Positions 1 to 8,423 of a stretch of 64,000 nt of DNA are shown one piece after another. Below the pieces are notes generated by a model. The model did no database searches and was not told the origin of the DNA. It was given only the letters and a program-made list of their open reading frames with translations. The position numbers and the translations under genes are program-made. Every line of letters begins with the position of its first letter. Position 1 is the first letter of the stretch. The stretch comes from Prevotella sp. (GTDB lineage Bacteria; Bacteroidota; Bacteroidia; Bacteroidales; Bacteroidaceae): the NCBI GenBank assembly GCA_017449675.1, contig JAFTFG010000022.1, positions 22,984 through 86,983 on the forward strand, written 5' to 3'.

Positions 1-1
1 G

Positions 2-757
2 ATCAAACGACTGGTGCGCATGAACAAGGCCTTTACGGTGCGGCGCGGACTGACTGCCCATGAGATGATGCGTTCCTCGCAACTGATGAGTCGCTATATC
101 CATTATGCCGTCACCCAGAAGCGGGAGAATATATGGATTGCCCAGCGGGAGGGTAGGGCCAAGGATTCTGATGACCGTACGCAGGACTCTGTCTTGAAGA
201 TGCTGGCGATGGGAGGGGAAGGCAGTTTCGCCGACCAGTTGCGGGAACTGAATATCGTACCGCTCACCATCAGTTATGAGTATGACCCCTGTGACTATCT
301 GAAGGCACAGGAATTCCAACAGAAACGGGATAATCCTGCTTTTAAGAAGAGTCGTCAGGACGACTTGGATAATATGAAGACGGGAATCTATGGCTATAAG
401 GGACGTGTTCACTACCAGTGTGGCACGCCAGTCAATGAGTGGATCGATGAACTGGCTGACCTTCCCAAGAACGAGTTCTTCAAGGAGGTGGCACGACGCA
501 TGGACCGTGAGATCCATCGTCATTACCGTCTCTATCCTTGTAACTATATCGCCTTGGACCTCTTGGAGAATCCGGGTATTCCTAGTAATCCGAGCCATTC
601 TAGCCACTACACCCCCTCTGATGTCACCCGTTTCGAGCAGTATCTGGCAGATCAGTTGGCCAAGATCCAGATTCCTGATAAGGATGAGGCTTTCCTCCGT
701 GAGAGGATGCTCACCATGTATGCTAACCCACTCCGTAATTATCTTGCAGCCCAATGA
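2..757 (+). CDS. 1-acyl-glycerol-3-phosphate acyltransferase family protein (5' partial)
   Basis: The frame is open from base 2, so the gene starts before the window and its N-terminus is missing, including the expected HxxxxD acyltransferase motif. The visible 252 residues include the motif REGRAKDS followed by DRTQDSVLKM, typical of the Bacteroidetes glycerol-phosphate acyltransferase family in which this block corresponds to the EGxxS substrate-binding motif. It would transfer an acyl chain to a lysophospholipid or glycerophosphate at the inner membrane. The stop codon overlaps the next start by 4 nt (ATGA), so it heads a four-gene + strand run with the NigD-like lipoprotein, the DUF6057-like protein and the heme-propeller lipoprotein. 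Whether this is functional coupling or just operon adjacency is unknown. The family call rests on motif recognition only. Confidence 0.75.
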   Translation: MKRLVRMNKAFTVRRGLTAHEMMRSSQLMSRYIHYAVTQKRENIWIAQREGRAKDSDDRTQDSVLKMLAMGGEGSFADQLRELNIVPLTISYEYDPCDYLKAQEFQQKRDNPAFKKSRQDDLDNMKTGIYGYKGRVHYQCGTPVNEWIDELADLPKNEFFKEVARRMDREIHRHYRLYPCNYIALDLLENPGIPSNPSHSSHYTPSDVTRFEQYLADQLAKIQIPDKDEAFLRERMLTMYANPLRNYLAAQ

Positions 758-1425
758 GAAAAACGTTCTTGTATACAGTCCTGTCAGGACTGTCTTTACT
801 CATATCCTGTACCACTGACAACTATGACAAAGGACAGGGGAAATACTCGCTGACACAGGCTGAGTTGGTGGATATTACCATTAACAGCCAGCAGGAGGCT
901 ACGTCTTTTGTGACGGATGACGGGAGTCGCTTCACACTCACTCCGCCAGCCACTGCCTCGTGGATTACGACGGCCGATACGGTCTATCGTGCCATACTCT
1001 ATTTCAATCAACTCTCCGAGACTGCGGCAGAGGTAGTGTCTATGGGTGCGGTACCTACCTTACGAGCAGTCAACCACTGGCGACTGAAAGAACAGGCTGA
1101 GGACCCGCTCGGAATGGAGAGTGCCTGGATGAGTAAAAACGGGAAATACCTCAACCTGGGGTTGCTGATTAAAACGGGACAGGCCGACGATAATGACGGT
1201 AGACAGAAGATCGGACTTGCCCAGGATACGATCCGCCTGAATGATGACCTGACACATACAGCCGTCTTCCGCCTGCTGCACGACCAGTCGGGGGTTCCGG
1301 AGTATTATACCAGTAGGAACTATGTCAGTATTCTCCTTCCGGATACTGTACAGTTGGATACAATCCGCCTGACGATTCTTACCTATGAGGGTAAGAAAGA
1401 GCGATTGTTTGTCATCAAGCGGTAA
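754..1425 (+). CDS. NigD-like lipoprotein
   Basis: This 223-residue protein has a lipoprotein signal ending LLISC with the lipidated Cys at residue 19, followed by TTDNYDKGQGKYS. The layout (Cys, short acidic linker, an N-terminal OB-like half with TDDGSRFTLTPP, and a C-terminal beta half ending in TILTYEGKKERLFVIKR) matches the NigD-like family of Bacteroidetes, a family of unknown biochemical function named from a P. nigrescens bacteriocin-associated gene. The start overlaps the acyltransferase stop by 4 nt. It is probably anchored in the periplasm or outer membrane. I see no catalytic motif. Confidence 0.7.
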   Translation: MRKTFLYTVLSGLSLLISCTTDNYDKGQGKYSLTQAELVDITINSQQEATSFVTDDGSRFTLTPPATASWITTADTVYRAILYFNQLSETAAEVVSMGAVPTLRAVNHWRLKEQAEDPLGMESAWMSKNGKYLNLGLLIKTGQADDNDGRQKIGLAQDTIRLNDDLTHTAVFRLLHDQSGVPEYYTSRNYVSILLPDTVQLDTIRLTILTYEGKKERLFVIKR

Positions 1426-1429
1426 GAAG

Positions 1430-2944
1430 ATGCGTGGTCTCCTGTCTATGAATACCTGCCGATGGCTGACGGTCTTACTATGGACTGTCGGATGTTTTGT
1501 CTTTTACCAGTTTTTCTATCCTTATCATTTCTTTTATAAGGAACAGAACCAGTTGTTTCTATGGACAGGTGACTATCTGAGTACCTATTTCGATAAACCG
1601 GCCTGGCTGGCCTGTCTGATCGGGGATTTCCTGACTCAGTTTTACTATTATCTCTATGCGGGAAGCAGTATCCTGACCCTTTCCTTGCTATTACTGACAG
1701 GGATCCTCTATGCTGCCTTACGGAATGCCGGTATCAAGAAGGGATGGGCCTTCGGCATCACCCTGTTGATCGTGACCCTGGAGGCGGTATGTCATCTGCG
1801 ATGTGGTTTCCGGCTCTCATCGACCTATGCCCTGATCGGTGGGGTGACGGCTTATCTGTGTTTCTCAAGAAACAAGATACTGATGATCCTCTGTTCCCCT
1901 GTCGTCTATTGGTTGTTTGGCTATGGCGCATGGGTGTTCCTCTTGTTGTGGGCTGTCCGCCAGTGGCGATGGGCACTGCCAGTCTTTCTGGTCCTATGTG
2001 TTGGTGTCTATTTCCTTCCATCGGTCTATCTGTTACCGTTGGAGAAACTATATACCTATCCGGGTATCGGAAAACTCCAAATGCCGGAATGGCTCTTGGA
2101 GAAACAATTCCAGGTAGATGACGAATATTATTTCGGCAACTGGAACAAGGTGGTAAGACTCGTGGAACAGGAGAAGGAACCGACAGCGGAAATGCTTTTC
2201 TTCTATAACCTGGTGAAGGCGCAACAGGGACAACTGCCCGATGTGCTGTTGGCCTATGAACCCAACACATTGGGAACATTCTATCAGATAGGTCCTCAGA
2301 CACCGTTGCTGGTCATCAAGAATATGAATGAGTTATACTATGCGCTGGGGGATATGACATTCTGTGAACGGGCTGCCATGATGGCCTGTGTCTTCTCGCC
2401 AGATAATCGGAATAACCGAATGGTGAAACGTCTGGCAGAATGTGCGTTAATCAAAGGCGACTCTGCTGCCGCCGCTAAATACCTGGGGATTTTAGAGAAG
2501 ACATTCGTATGGCACCAATGGGCCCGTCAGGCACCTCATGAGACCGTCTATCAGGAAAAGGCCGGCTATCTCAACCAGAAGGATACCATTGCGACATCGG
2601 ACAATGCCCATGTGATCATGATGCAACTGCTCGACTCGAATGGGAAGAATGAGGTGGCCCTCGATTATATCCTGTGCAGCACCCTGTTGTTGAAGGACGT
2701 GCAGAATTTCAAACGTGACTACGACCGCTACTGTTCTGAGGAACCTCGCATCCGTCGGCTCTATCAAGAAGCACTCTGTATCTGGCTTGCCGCATCCAAC
2801 GCATCGCAGGAAGAGTGGATGAAGTATATCAAGGATCCCAACGTGGTTCAGCGGTTTATGGAATATAACCAACAACGTGGCAGCGTGCGTTTTAACGATA
2901 CCTATTGGTATTATTTTGATAAAGGAAAGGCTCCCAAGATATGA
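1430..2944 (+). CDS. DUF6057-like polytopic membrane protein, copy 1
   Basis: The N-terminal ~230 residues hold about six hydrophobic segments (for example LTVLLWTVGCFVFYQFF, SILTLSLLLLTGILYAAL, VYWLFGYGAWVFLLLWAV). The C-terminal ~280 residues look helical and TPR-like (CERAAMMACVF, RMVKRLAECALIKGDSAAAAKYLGILEKT). Shared signatures with the two paralogues at 5929-7680 and 9917-11572 are YPYHFFYKEQNQLFLWTGDYL near the N-terminus and the FL.QFYYY segment. I chose ATG 1430, 4 nt after the NigD-like stop; ATG 1448 is equally possible. An upstream in-frame start at 1385 would overlap the previous gene by 41 nt and is less likely. The end overlaps the next start by 4 nt. This copy is the shortest, with fewer membrane segments. 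Function is unknown; the pairing with a heme-propeller lipoprotein suggests a membrane partner or assembly role (inference). Confidence 0.75.
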   Translation: MRGLLSMNTCRWLTVLLWTVGCFVFYQFFYPYHFFYKEQNQLFLWTGDYLSTYFDKPAWLACLIGDFLTQFYYYLYAGSSILTLSLLLLTGILYAALRNAGIKKGWAFGITLLIVTLEAVCHLRCGFRLSSTYALIGGVTAYLCFSRNKILMILCSPVVYWLFGYGAWVFLLLWAVRQWRWALPVFLVLCVGVYFLPSVYLLPLEKLYTYPGIGKLQMPEWLLEKQFQVDDEYYFGNWNKVVRLVEQEKEPTAEMLFFYNLVKAQQGQLPDVLLAYEPNTLGTFYQIGPQTPLLVIKNMNELYYALGDMTFCERAAMMACVFSPDNRNNRMVKRLAECALIKGDSAAAAKYLGILEKTFVWHQWARQAPHETVYQEKAGYLNQKDTIATSDNAHVIMMQLLDSNGKNEVALDYILCSTLLLKDVQNFKRDYDRYCSEEPRIRRLYQEALCIWLAASNASQEEWMKYIKDPNVVQRFMEYNQQRGSVRFNDTYWYYFDKGKAPKI

Positions 2945-4389
2945 AAAGACAAGAGATCCTATATACCCTGTTGGTATGCTTCGCCTTATTATCCTGTACA
3001 CCAACACCGACGGATGTGGTAAAGACAGCAATACTGCCTCCTATCTATCCTGACTATGTGGATGTGACCATTCCTGAGAATATCGCTCCGCTGAACTTCC
3101 TCGTGAGGGATGACATAGAGGCGGTACAGGTGAAAGCAGGTGATCTCATCGTCAATGCCAAGGGTAATGAGGTGGTCTTTGATGAGGACGACTGGCATGA
3201 GTTATTGGCCGCCAACCGCCAGGTAGAGGTGACGGTGACGACACTGAAAGACGGGAAATGGACGGAATACCGCTCTTTCTGTTGGGAGGTGGTCACTGAC
3301 AGGGTAGACCCATTCCTGACCTATCGACTGATAGAGCCGGACTATGAGATATGGAATAACTTACAGATCATTCAGCGTTGTGTGGAGAACTTTGACGAGA
3401 AGGCGCTTTGTGACTATCACCTGGCTGATAACCAGTGTATGAACTGTCATGCGACGGCAGGACAGAACCCGCAACTTTCCATGATGTATGTCCGAGGACC
3501 TAAGGGAGGGGCTATCCTCAACCAGAACGGAACATTACGGAAACTCGCTATCAAGACGGATGATATGGTCAGTGGCTCGGTCTATTATGGTTTCTCTCCC
3601 TCAGGCCGTTATATCACTTTCTCTACCAATATCATCATCCCTGCTTTTCATAGTAGGGCAGGGAAGCGCCTGGAGGTATTTGATTCCAAGTCGGATGTCT
3701 ATGTGGCAGACCTTCAGGAGAACCGTATCATCCGCTCTCCCCTGTTGAGTGACAGCCTGACATTCGAGACCTTCCCTACCTTCTCTCCGGATGGGAAGTA
3801 TATCTACTATTGTGCTGCGGCTCATGTGCAACTACCGTTGGAGTTGAAGCAGTTGCAATATGACTTGGTGCGCATCCCCTTTGACGAGAAGACAGGGAGC
3901 ATAGGCAACAAGGTGGACACCGTCTCCTCTGCTGCGACCCCGTCGCAGCAAGGAAAACACTCTGTCTGTCACCCCCGTATCTCCCCTGATGGCAGGTATC
4001 TCGTCTATACGGTGGCCGACTATGGTACCTTCCCTATCTGGCATCAGGAGGCTGACTTGCAGATGATGGACTTGAAGACCGGACGTATCGATACGATGGC
4101 AGTAGTGAATAGTGACCGTAGCGATACTTATCATGCTTGGTCCAGCAATTCCCGATGGTTGGTGTTTGCCTCTAAGCGTGACGATGGCCTTTATGGTAAA
4201 CCGTATTTCTGCTATATCGACCGCAATGGCAAGCCGCATAAGCCCTTTGTCCTGCCCCAACAGTCTCCGACATGCTATGACCATATCCTGAAGTCGTTCA
4301 ATGCACCGGAACTATCTAAGGGAGAACTGCCTTTCAATGCAGTGGATGTGGCACGTATCCTGAAAAAAGAGGCAGAACCTTTCCATTAG
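2941..4389 (+). CDS. TolB-like propeller lipoprotein with one CxxCH heme-c motif, copy 1
   Basis: 482 residues with a lipoprotein signal (FALLSC, Cys 19) followed by TPTPTDVVK, which lacks acidic residues just after the Cys, so periplasmic rather than surface location is likely. Residues ~35-120 form a conserved beta domain (YPDYVDVTIPENIAPLNF). C166-MN-C169-H170 is a single covalent heme-c site. Residues ~215-470 hold propeller-blade repeats of the TolB/WD40-like type (FSPSGRYITFSTN, FSPDGKYIYYC, ISPDGRYLVYTVADYG, WSSNSRWLVFASKRDDG). The start codon overlaps the upstream DUF6057-like stop by ATGA, as in the two paralogous pairs. A 19-nt palindrome lies inside the gene at 3931-3949 and adds about four residues compared with the paralogues. 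A redox or oxygen-sensing role is inference. Confidence 0.8.
   Translation: MKRQEILYTLLVCFALLSCTPTPTDVVKTAILPPIYPDYVDVTIPENIAPLNFLVRDDIEAVQVKAGDLIVNAKGNEVVFDEDDWHELLAANRQVEVTVTTLKDGKWTEYRSFCWEVVTDRVDPFLTYRLIEPDYEIWNNLQIIQRCVENFDEKALCDYHLADNQCMNCHATAGQNPQLSMMYVRGPKGGAILNQNGTLRKLAIKTDDMVSGSVYYGFSPSGRYITFSTNIIIPAFHSRAGKRLEVFDSKSDVYVADLQENRIIRSPLLSDSLTFETFPTFSPDGKYIYYCAAAHVQLPLELKQLQYDLVRIPFDEKTGSIGNKVDTVSSAATPSQQGKHSVCHPRISPDGRYLVYTVADYGTFPIWHQEADLQMMDLKTGRIDTMAVVNSDRSDTYHAWSSNSRWLVFASKRDDGLYGKPYFCYIDRNGKPHKPFVLPQQSPTCYDHILKSFNAPELSKGELPFNAVDVARILKKEAEPFH
3931..3949. repeat. 19-nt palindrome inside the heme-propeller gene
   Basis: GCTGCGAC-CCC-GTCGCAGC is a perfect 8-bp inverted repeat with a 3-nt loop. 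It encodes AATPSQ in frame, at a place where the two paralogues are about four residues shorter. The same arms occur at 4449-4467 and 8404-8422 in intergenic DNA. Confidence 0.85.
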
Positions 4390-4400
4390 TCCTGTCTCTT

Positions 4401-4467
4401 GTCTGTCTGTGCACTGTTTGTCTGTCTGTGCACTGTTTGTCCGTCTTTGCTGCGACAGGGTCGCAGC
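4401..4467. repeat. Two 19-nt direct repeats plus 19-nt palindrome between convergent genes
   Basis: Two exact copies of GTCTGTCTGTGCACTGTTT (4401-4419, 4420-4438) and a partial third copy lead into GCTGCGAC-AGG-GTCGCAGC (4449-4467). The block fills the gap between the stop codons of the convergent heme-propeller genes and could act as a bidirectional terminator, although no clear T-run follows. The same composite form (tandem repeats, then this palindrome) recurs at 8331-8422. Confidence 0.8.
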
Positions 4468-4468
4468 C

Positions 4469-5932
4469 TTATCTTACCTTCGTCTCTATGCGCTTGTCGC
4501 TCATGATCTCAAAGGAAGCCTCACGGACATCAAATTCCACTTTGCGTTTGGTGAAATCAGGTGTGTTGAATGAGTACATACTGTCCTCATAGTATTTCCG
4601 AGGGTTGCGTTGCGGTAGCATCATCGGCTTGGTGGCACGTCCTTGTTCATCAATGGAGGCGAGGTACAGTCGTGAATAGAGCCCATCGTCCCGTCTGCTG
4701 GTGAACACGATCCAGCGGGAGTTGACATTCCAGTTATGATAACTGTCGGCACGGGGACTGTTGATCTCATCCAAAGGACGAGCCTCTCCGCTCTGTAAGT
4801 CTAGGAGCCATTGCTCACTCTCCTCATGCCAGATAGAGAAATAGCCATAGTCTATCAGGGTGAAGAGGATATATCTCCCATCATAGGAAGGACGGGGCCA
4901 TGTCAGACTTTTCCCCATCGCTACTGCATTAAACAGTGTGTCCACATGGTCTCCAAACGTTCCCTTCTCAGGATCAAAGGCTATCTTACAGAGATTATAC
5001 TGCTCTTCCTTATAGCGGTTAGGGTCTTCTTGTTTCTTACAGGTCATATAATACAACGTCTTCCCGTCAGGAGAAAAGACGGGAGTATTCTCCGACCAGT
5101 CTTTCGTCTGAATCAGTGAGTCTGTCAGGATCTCATGGGTGGCAGGATGATAGACAAAGATATCTGAAGAGAGGTCGACCACCTCTATACGTTCTTTGGC
5201 AATCACATGGAATCCCTGACGGGTCTGGTTCGTAGAGAAGGCGCAATAGTTGCCTGAGGGATGCCAATAGGGATACACCATCGACCCGCCCAGCAAGTCA
5301 TTCTTTGCCTTCAGCCATTCCCGTTTCCCGTCTGTCTGTATCATCGTTGCCCCATGATCACCACGGACATGGAACACGAAATGACTGGGATCTGTACGGT
5401 TGGACATATGACAGTTAATACACTGTCCGGGAATCTGGGTGTTCTCCAGTATCGCTGTCTCCTCAAACGTCGACAGATTACGTTGATACAGTCCCATATG
5501 ACTATATACCTCATAGCCCGGGGCGATACGACGGTAGGTCACGCCCCATTCCTCTAGGAGATAGGGACTGACATAGATCTTAAAGTCTTGGTATTGCAAC
5601 CATTTCCCTTCTTTGCGGACACAGACGGTGACGGTCAGTTCGCCACCTTTATTCTGTTCAGTCAGCGCATGCCACTCCTCCATGTCGAAGTCAGCATAGT
5701 CTCCATGGGTATGCAAGGCTCCCCCCTTACTTCCCGTCACCTGTACATCGACCTTGTCGATGTCCTCTCCCACGACGCTGAAGTTCAAGGGGGCAATATC
5801 CACAGGGATCGTCACTCCTATATAATCAGGGTAAAGGACTGGCTGCTGCGCCACCTTGGTCACCTCCGTCGGTGTCTGTCCGCATCCCAGCAGGCCCATT
5901 AAACCTATGAACCCTATTAATATCTTCTTCAT
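4469..5932 (-). CDS. TolB-like propeller lipoprotein with one CxxCH heme-c motif, copy 2
   Basis: 487 residues from ATG 5932, chosen because it overlaps the upstream DUF6057-like stop by ATGA and places the signal MKKILIGFIGLMGLLGC directly at the N-terminus; a start at 5956 would add eight residues. The lipidated Cys is followed by GQTPTEVTKV. The N-terminal beta domain contains NFSVVGEDIDKVDVQ. The heme motif is CINCH (context PGQCINCHMSNRTDPS). Propeller blades follow (FSPDGKTLYYMT, PSYDGRYILFTLIDYG, WNVNSRWIVFTSRRDDG). It is the last gene of a - strand set that begins at 11572. The stretch 5694-5809 is nearly identical to 9652-9767 in copy 3, suggesting gene conversion or a partial recent duplication. 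Confidence 0.8.
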   Translation of the reverse strand: MKKILIGFIGLMGLLGCGQTPTEVTKVAQQPVLYPDYIGVTIPVDIAPLNFSVVGEDIDKVDVQVTGSKGGALHTHGDYADFDMEEWHALTEQNKGGELTVTVCVRKEGKWLQYQDFKIYVSPYLLEEWGVTYRRIAPGYEVYSHMGLYQRNLSTFEETAILENTQIPGQCINCHMSNRTDPSHFVFHVRGDHGATMIQTDGKREWLKAKNDLLGGSMVYPYWHPSGNYCAFSTNQTRQGFHVIAKERIEVVDLSSDIFVYHPATHEILTDSLIQTKDWSENTPVFSPDGKTLYYMTCKKQEDPNRYKEEQYNLCKIAFDPEKGTFGDHVDTLFNAVAMGKSLTWPRPSYDGRYILFTLIDYGYFSIWHEESEQWLLDLQSGEARPLDEINSPRADSYHNWNVNSRWIVFTSRRDDGLYSRLYLASIDEQGRATKPMMLPQRNPRKYYEDSMYSFNTPDFTKRKVEFDVREASFEIMSDKRIETKVR

Positions 5933-7680
5933 CTTCTTCCTACTAAATAGTACCATGCAGTATTTCTGAATCTGCCCAGTTGCGACACGTCACCCCTGCT
6001 CTGTGCGAAGGACTGGCTAAAGTCTCCGAAGTTCCGCATCACCATCTCATCCACATACCCTCTTGGAGGATACTGGTTACGTTGGGCATAGGCGAAGATG
6101 ATAGCCTCCTGACAACTGCGGGGGCGATAGCCCAGATGCAGTCCATCCACATACGACATATATTTCATAAACTTATTGATGTCACGTTCCAGTAAGGGAG
6201 CCGCCAACAGATATTGTAAAGCAAGACCATTGCCTTTGTTCTGCATCATCAACTGACCGAAAACCTTATCCAACTCCTGCCCATTAAACAGGATATCTTC
6301 CTGTAAGCGCAGTTGCCGCATCCATCCATAGACAGGATGCTCGTTAATCGCTTTCTCATCACCCAGCAGCGGAAGGGTACGCTGTGCCCACTGCCGATAA
6401 CTCAGTGTCTTCTCCAATAACTGTAAGTATTTCCGGGCCACAGCATACTCGCCATTCACCAGATTGGTCTCTGCCAGTCGCTTGACGGCCCTGCAACTTT
6501 TGGAGTAATTAGGAATGGCTTCCATCATCTCAAAGGCAAAACGCTGAGCGGTATTCACCAGTCCTAACTGCCAATAGGCTTCACCTGTCAACATCGTGGC
6601 AGAGAAGTTACGCTCGAAATGAGGCAAAAGCCCCTGTACCCCGTTTTGGAAATAGTCAAACAAGCGTTCCCCCAGTTGTCCCTTCATCCCTAAGGCAAGA
6701 TTGGTGGCACAGACCGTCATTGGAAGGTCTGGTGTCTTTCGGTCTGCCTTGGCGATAATCGCATCCCAGTTCTGGCAGCGTACCAGATAGTCATACTCCA
6801 TCACCTCATACTTACGTGCATCATAGAAGGATGGTCTGAGAAGGAGAAAGCCTGCTAATAGGATGACAGTCTCCCCGATACCGATGATGGTGTTCTTGCC
6901 GCTCTTCTCAGTGGCAGGAACCCATGCCATGACGATTGGCAAGATCATACAGACAAACATCAGGAAGGCTAATGCCCAATAGTAGATGCCGACAAAGCGG
7001 TAATAGTCCACTCCGCGAAACAGTTGATATAACGGGTAAGGTACTATCCAGGAACTCACCAGGATACAGGTCAGGGCATAGAGAATGGAAAATACTCCAA
7101 TGATAATCCCTTTCCATCTCGACTCATTGGTTTGCAGTTGGCGGAGAAGGACCCATGTGGCAAAGAGGAGTACTACAGGACCGGCTAGCCAATAGAGAAG
7201 GGGTATTTCTGTTATAATAAGGTACACGCGTAAGTTCTTTCCTTCCGTCTCATATCCCCACATGGCAATCAAGGCGAGGATGAGGGCGATGGGGTAGGTG
7301 AGTAGTACACTCTCGTCACCCAGTATCAGTCCCAAGAGGAGGGCTGGCAGAAAACTCAGTGCGTAATGGTTGTCGGCTTTCTTATTGACTGTCTTCATCA
7401 AGTGCCATGTGAGACGCTGGATGAGTACGAAGATAACAGCCAGTACCAAGGCTCCTAGTGTCTGGTTGATATACAATTGTGTCAGGAACTCTCCCACACA
7501 ACGGGCAAAACCGTCAGGTACGGAGAGCAGTCGACACAGGTAATCTCCGTCCATCAAGAACAACTGATACTGTTCTTGATACGACAACATCACCGGATAG
7601 GCAAGCCGCCAAAAGAGGAATACAGCAATGCCGAACAGCAGTGATGCACCTATCTTTCCATATTTACTGAACAGGTTCAT
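5929..7680 (-). CDS. DUF6057-like polytopic membrane protein, copy 2
   Basis: 583 residues, the longest of the three paralogues. The first ~290 residues contain roughly nine to ten hydrophobic segments (SLLFGIAVFLFWRLAYPVML, LGALVLAVIFVLIQRL, LPALLLGLILG, VILLAGFLLLRPSF). The remaining ~290 are soluble and TPR-like (EAYWQLGLVNTAQRFAFEMME, RAVKRLAETNLVNGEYAVARKYLQLLEKTLSYRQWA). The block YPVMLSYQEQYQLFL matches YPHALSYHEQYQLFL in copy 3. The start lies 17 nt inside the end of the DUF4369-like gene and the end overlaps the propeller-lipoprotein start by 4 nt, so three genes are tightly coupled. The topology suggests a cytoplasmic-membrane protein with the helical repeats on one face; which face is not resolvable here. 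Function unknown. Confidence 0.75.
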   Translation of the reverse strand: MNLFSKYGKIGASLLFGIAVFLFWRLAYPVMLSYQEQYQLFLMDGDYLCRLLSVPDGFARCVGEFLTQLYINQTLGALVLAVIFVLIQRLTWHLMKTVNKKADNHYALSFLPALLLGLILGDESVLLTYPIALILALIAMWGYETEGKNLRVYLIITEIPLLYWLAGPVVLLFATWVLLRQLQTNESRWKGIIIGVFSILYALTCILVSSWIVPYPLYQLFRGVDYYRFVGIYYWALAFLMFVCMILPIVMAWVPATEKSGKNTIIGIGETVILLAGFLLLRPSFYDARKYEVMEYDYLVRCQNWDAIIAKADRKTPDLPMTVCATNLALGMKGQLGERLFDYFQNGVQGLLPHFERNFSATMLTGEAYWQLGLVNTAQRFAFEMMEAIPNYSKSCRAVKRLAETNLVNGEYAVARKYLQLLEKTLSYRQWAQRTLPLLGDEKAINEHPVYGWMRQLRLQEDILFNGQELDKVFGQLMMQNKGNGLALQYLLAAPLLERDINKFMKYMSYVDGLHLGYRPRSCQEAIIFAYAQRNQYPPRGYVDEMVMRNFGDFSQSFAQSRGDVSQLGRFRNTAWYYLVGRR

Positions 7681-8311
7681 TGGTGTCGAAGTTCATCGTC
7701 ACAACCGTACCGTCTGGCAACTGGCGTTGATAGGTTTCTGGGAACATCCCTTTCAGGAAATCTCCCAGGATCGTTCCCTCCATATGTGCGGCTAACTCAC
7801 GGCTACGGCGGTTATAGGCTATACGCATTGTTTTCATCTGTTCTTTCAATTGAGCCGCCTCAATGGTGTCGTTATGTTGCTTCTTAGCGGCGATCAGCAG
7901 GTTGAGGGCACGGGCTTGACTACCATGACTCTCCGTCAGTTCCTTCCATGTCTGCAATGAGTCATTCTGAGGAGTACCTACTGCAGAACTGATGGTGTCT
8001 ATGGTTACTTGGATGTCTCCAGGCTCGGCGATCACAATCAATGGCTGGGTGGCAAAGCGGTAGTGGTAGTCCAACAGGATCTTATACATCTGCATGGAGT
8101 CCGGCGCAAACTCAAACTTACCATCCTTGATCTCCATACTGTCAACCGTCTCAGCAGTAGCAGGACCAGTAAAGGGGACGAGGAAGATGCGCTTTCCCTC
8201 ATACTGCTCTCCTACAATCGTGCCATGAATGCGGCACACCTCACTCTTCTTACATCCTACAGTCACGATGGCAGCGATGGCTACCATACTGAAAAACAAA
8301 ATTCTTTTCAT
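7664..8311 (-). CDS. DUF4369-like lipoprotein
   Basis: 215 residues with a lipoprotein signal (AAIVTVGC, Cys 20) and then KKSEVCRIHGTIVGEQYEGKRIFLVPF. This opening is typical of DUF4369, the domain usually found N-terminal to thioredoxin-like (AhpC/TSA or TlpA) domains in Bacteroidetes. Here the thioredoxin domain and its CxxC motif are absent and the protein ends after a charged helical segment (KEQMKTMRIAYNRRSRELAAHMEGTILGDFLKGMFPETYQ). It sits between module 3 and module 2 of the heme-propeller cluster, overlaps the downstream membrane gene by 17 nt and so probably belongs to the same transcript. A link with periplasmic redox or heme attachment is a guess from context. A 112-nt gap with tandem repeats separates it from the gene upstream. 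Confidence 0.7.
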   Translation of the reverse strand: MKRILFFSMVAIAAIVTVGCKKSEVCRIHGTIVGEQYEGKRIFLVPFTGPATAETVDSMEIKDGKFEFAPDSMQMYKILLDYHYRFATQPLIVIAEPGDIQVTIDTISSAVGTPQNDSLQTWKELTESHGSQARALNLLIAAKKQHNDTIEAAQLKEQMKTMRIAYNRRSRELAAHMEGTILGDFLKGMFPETYQRQLPDGTVVTMNFDTNEPVQ

Positions 8312-8330
8312 ATCTTTAGTCTTTTTTGTT

Positions 8331-8422
8331 CTTATTGTCTGCCTGTGCTCTTTTTGTCAGCCTTTGCTCTTATTGTCTGCCTGTGCTCTTTTTGTCAGTC
8401 TTTGCTGCGACCCTGTCGCAGC
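8331..8422. repeat. Two 38-nt direct repeats plus the 19-nt palindrome
   Basis: Two near-identical copies with period 38 (core CTTATTGTCTGCCTGTGCTC, at 8331 and 8369) are followed by GCTGCGAC-CCT-GTCGCAGC (8404-8422). The block lies just after the stop codon of the copy 3 propeller lipoprotein (- strand). The layout repeats that at 4401-4467. Confidence 0.8.
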
Positions 8423-8423
8423 C

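Noticed and set aside
1758-2303. Long open frames opposite or within the DUF6057-like gene, and many similar frames over susC, susD, GH5 and arg genes.
   Set aside because: They are shadows of well-supported genes, with unnatural composition (Pro/Arg/Ser-rich) and no family resemblance.
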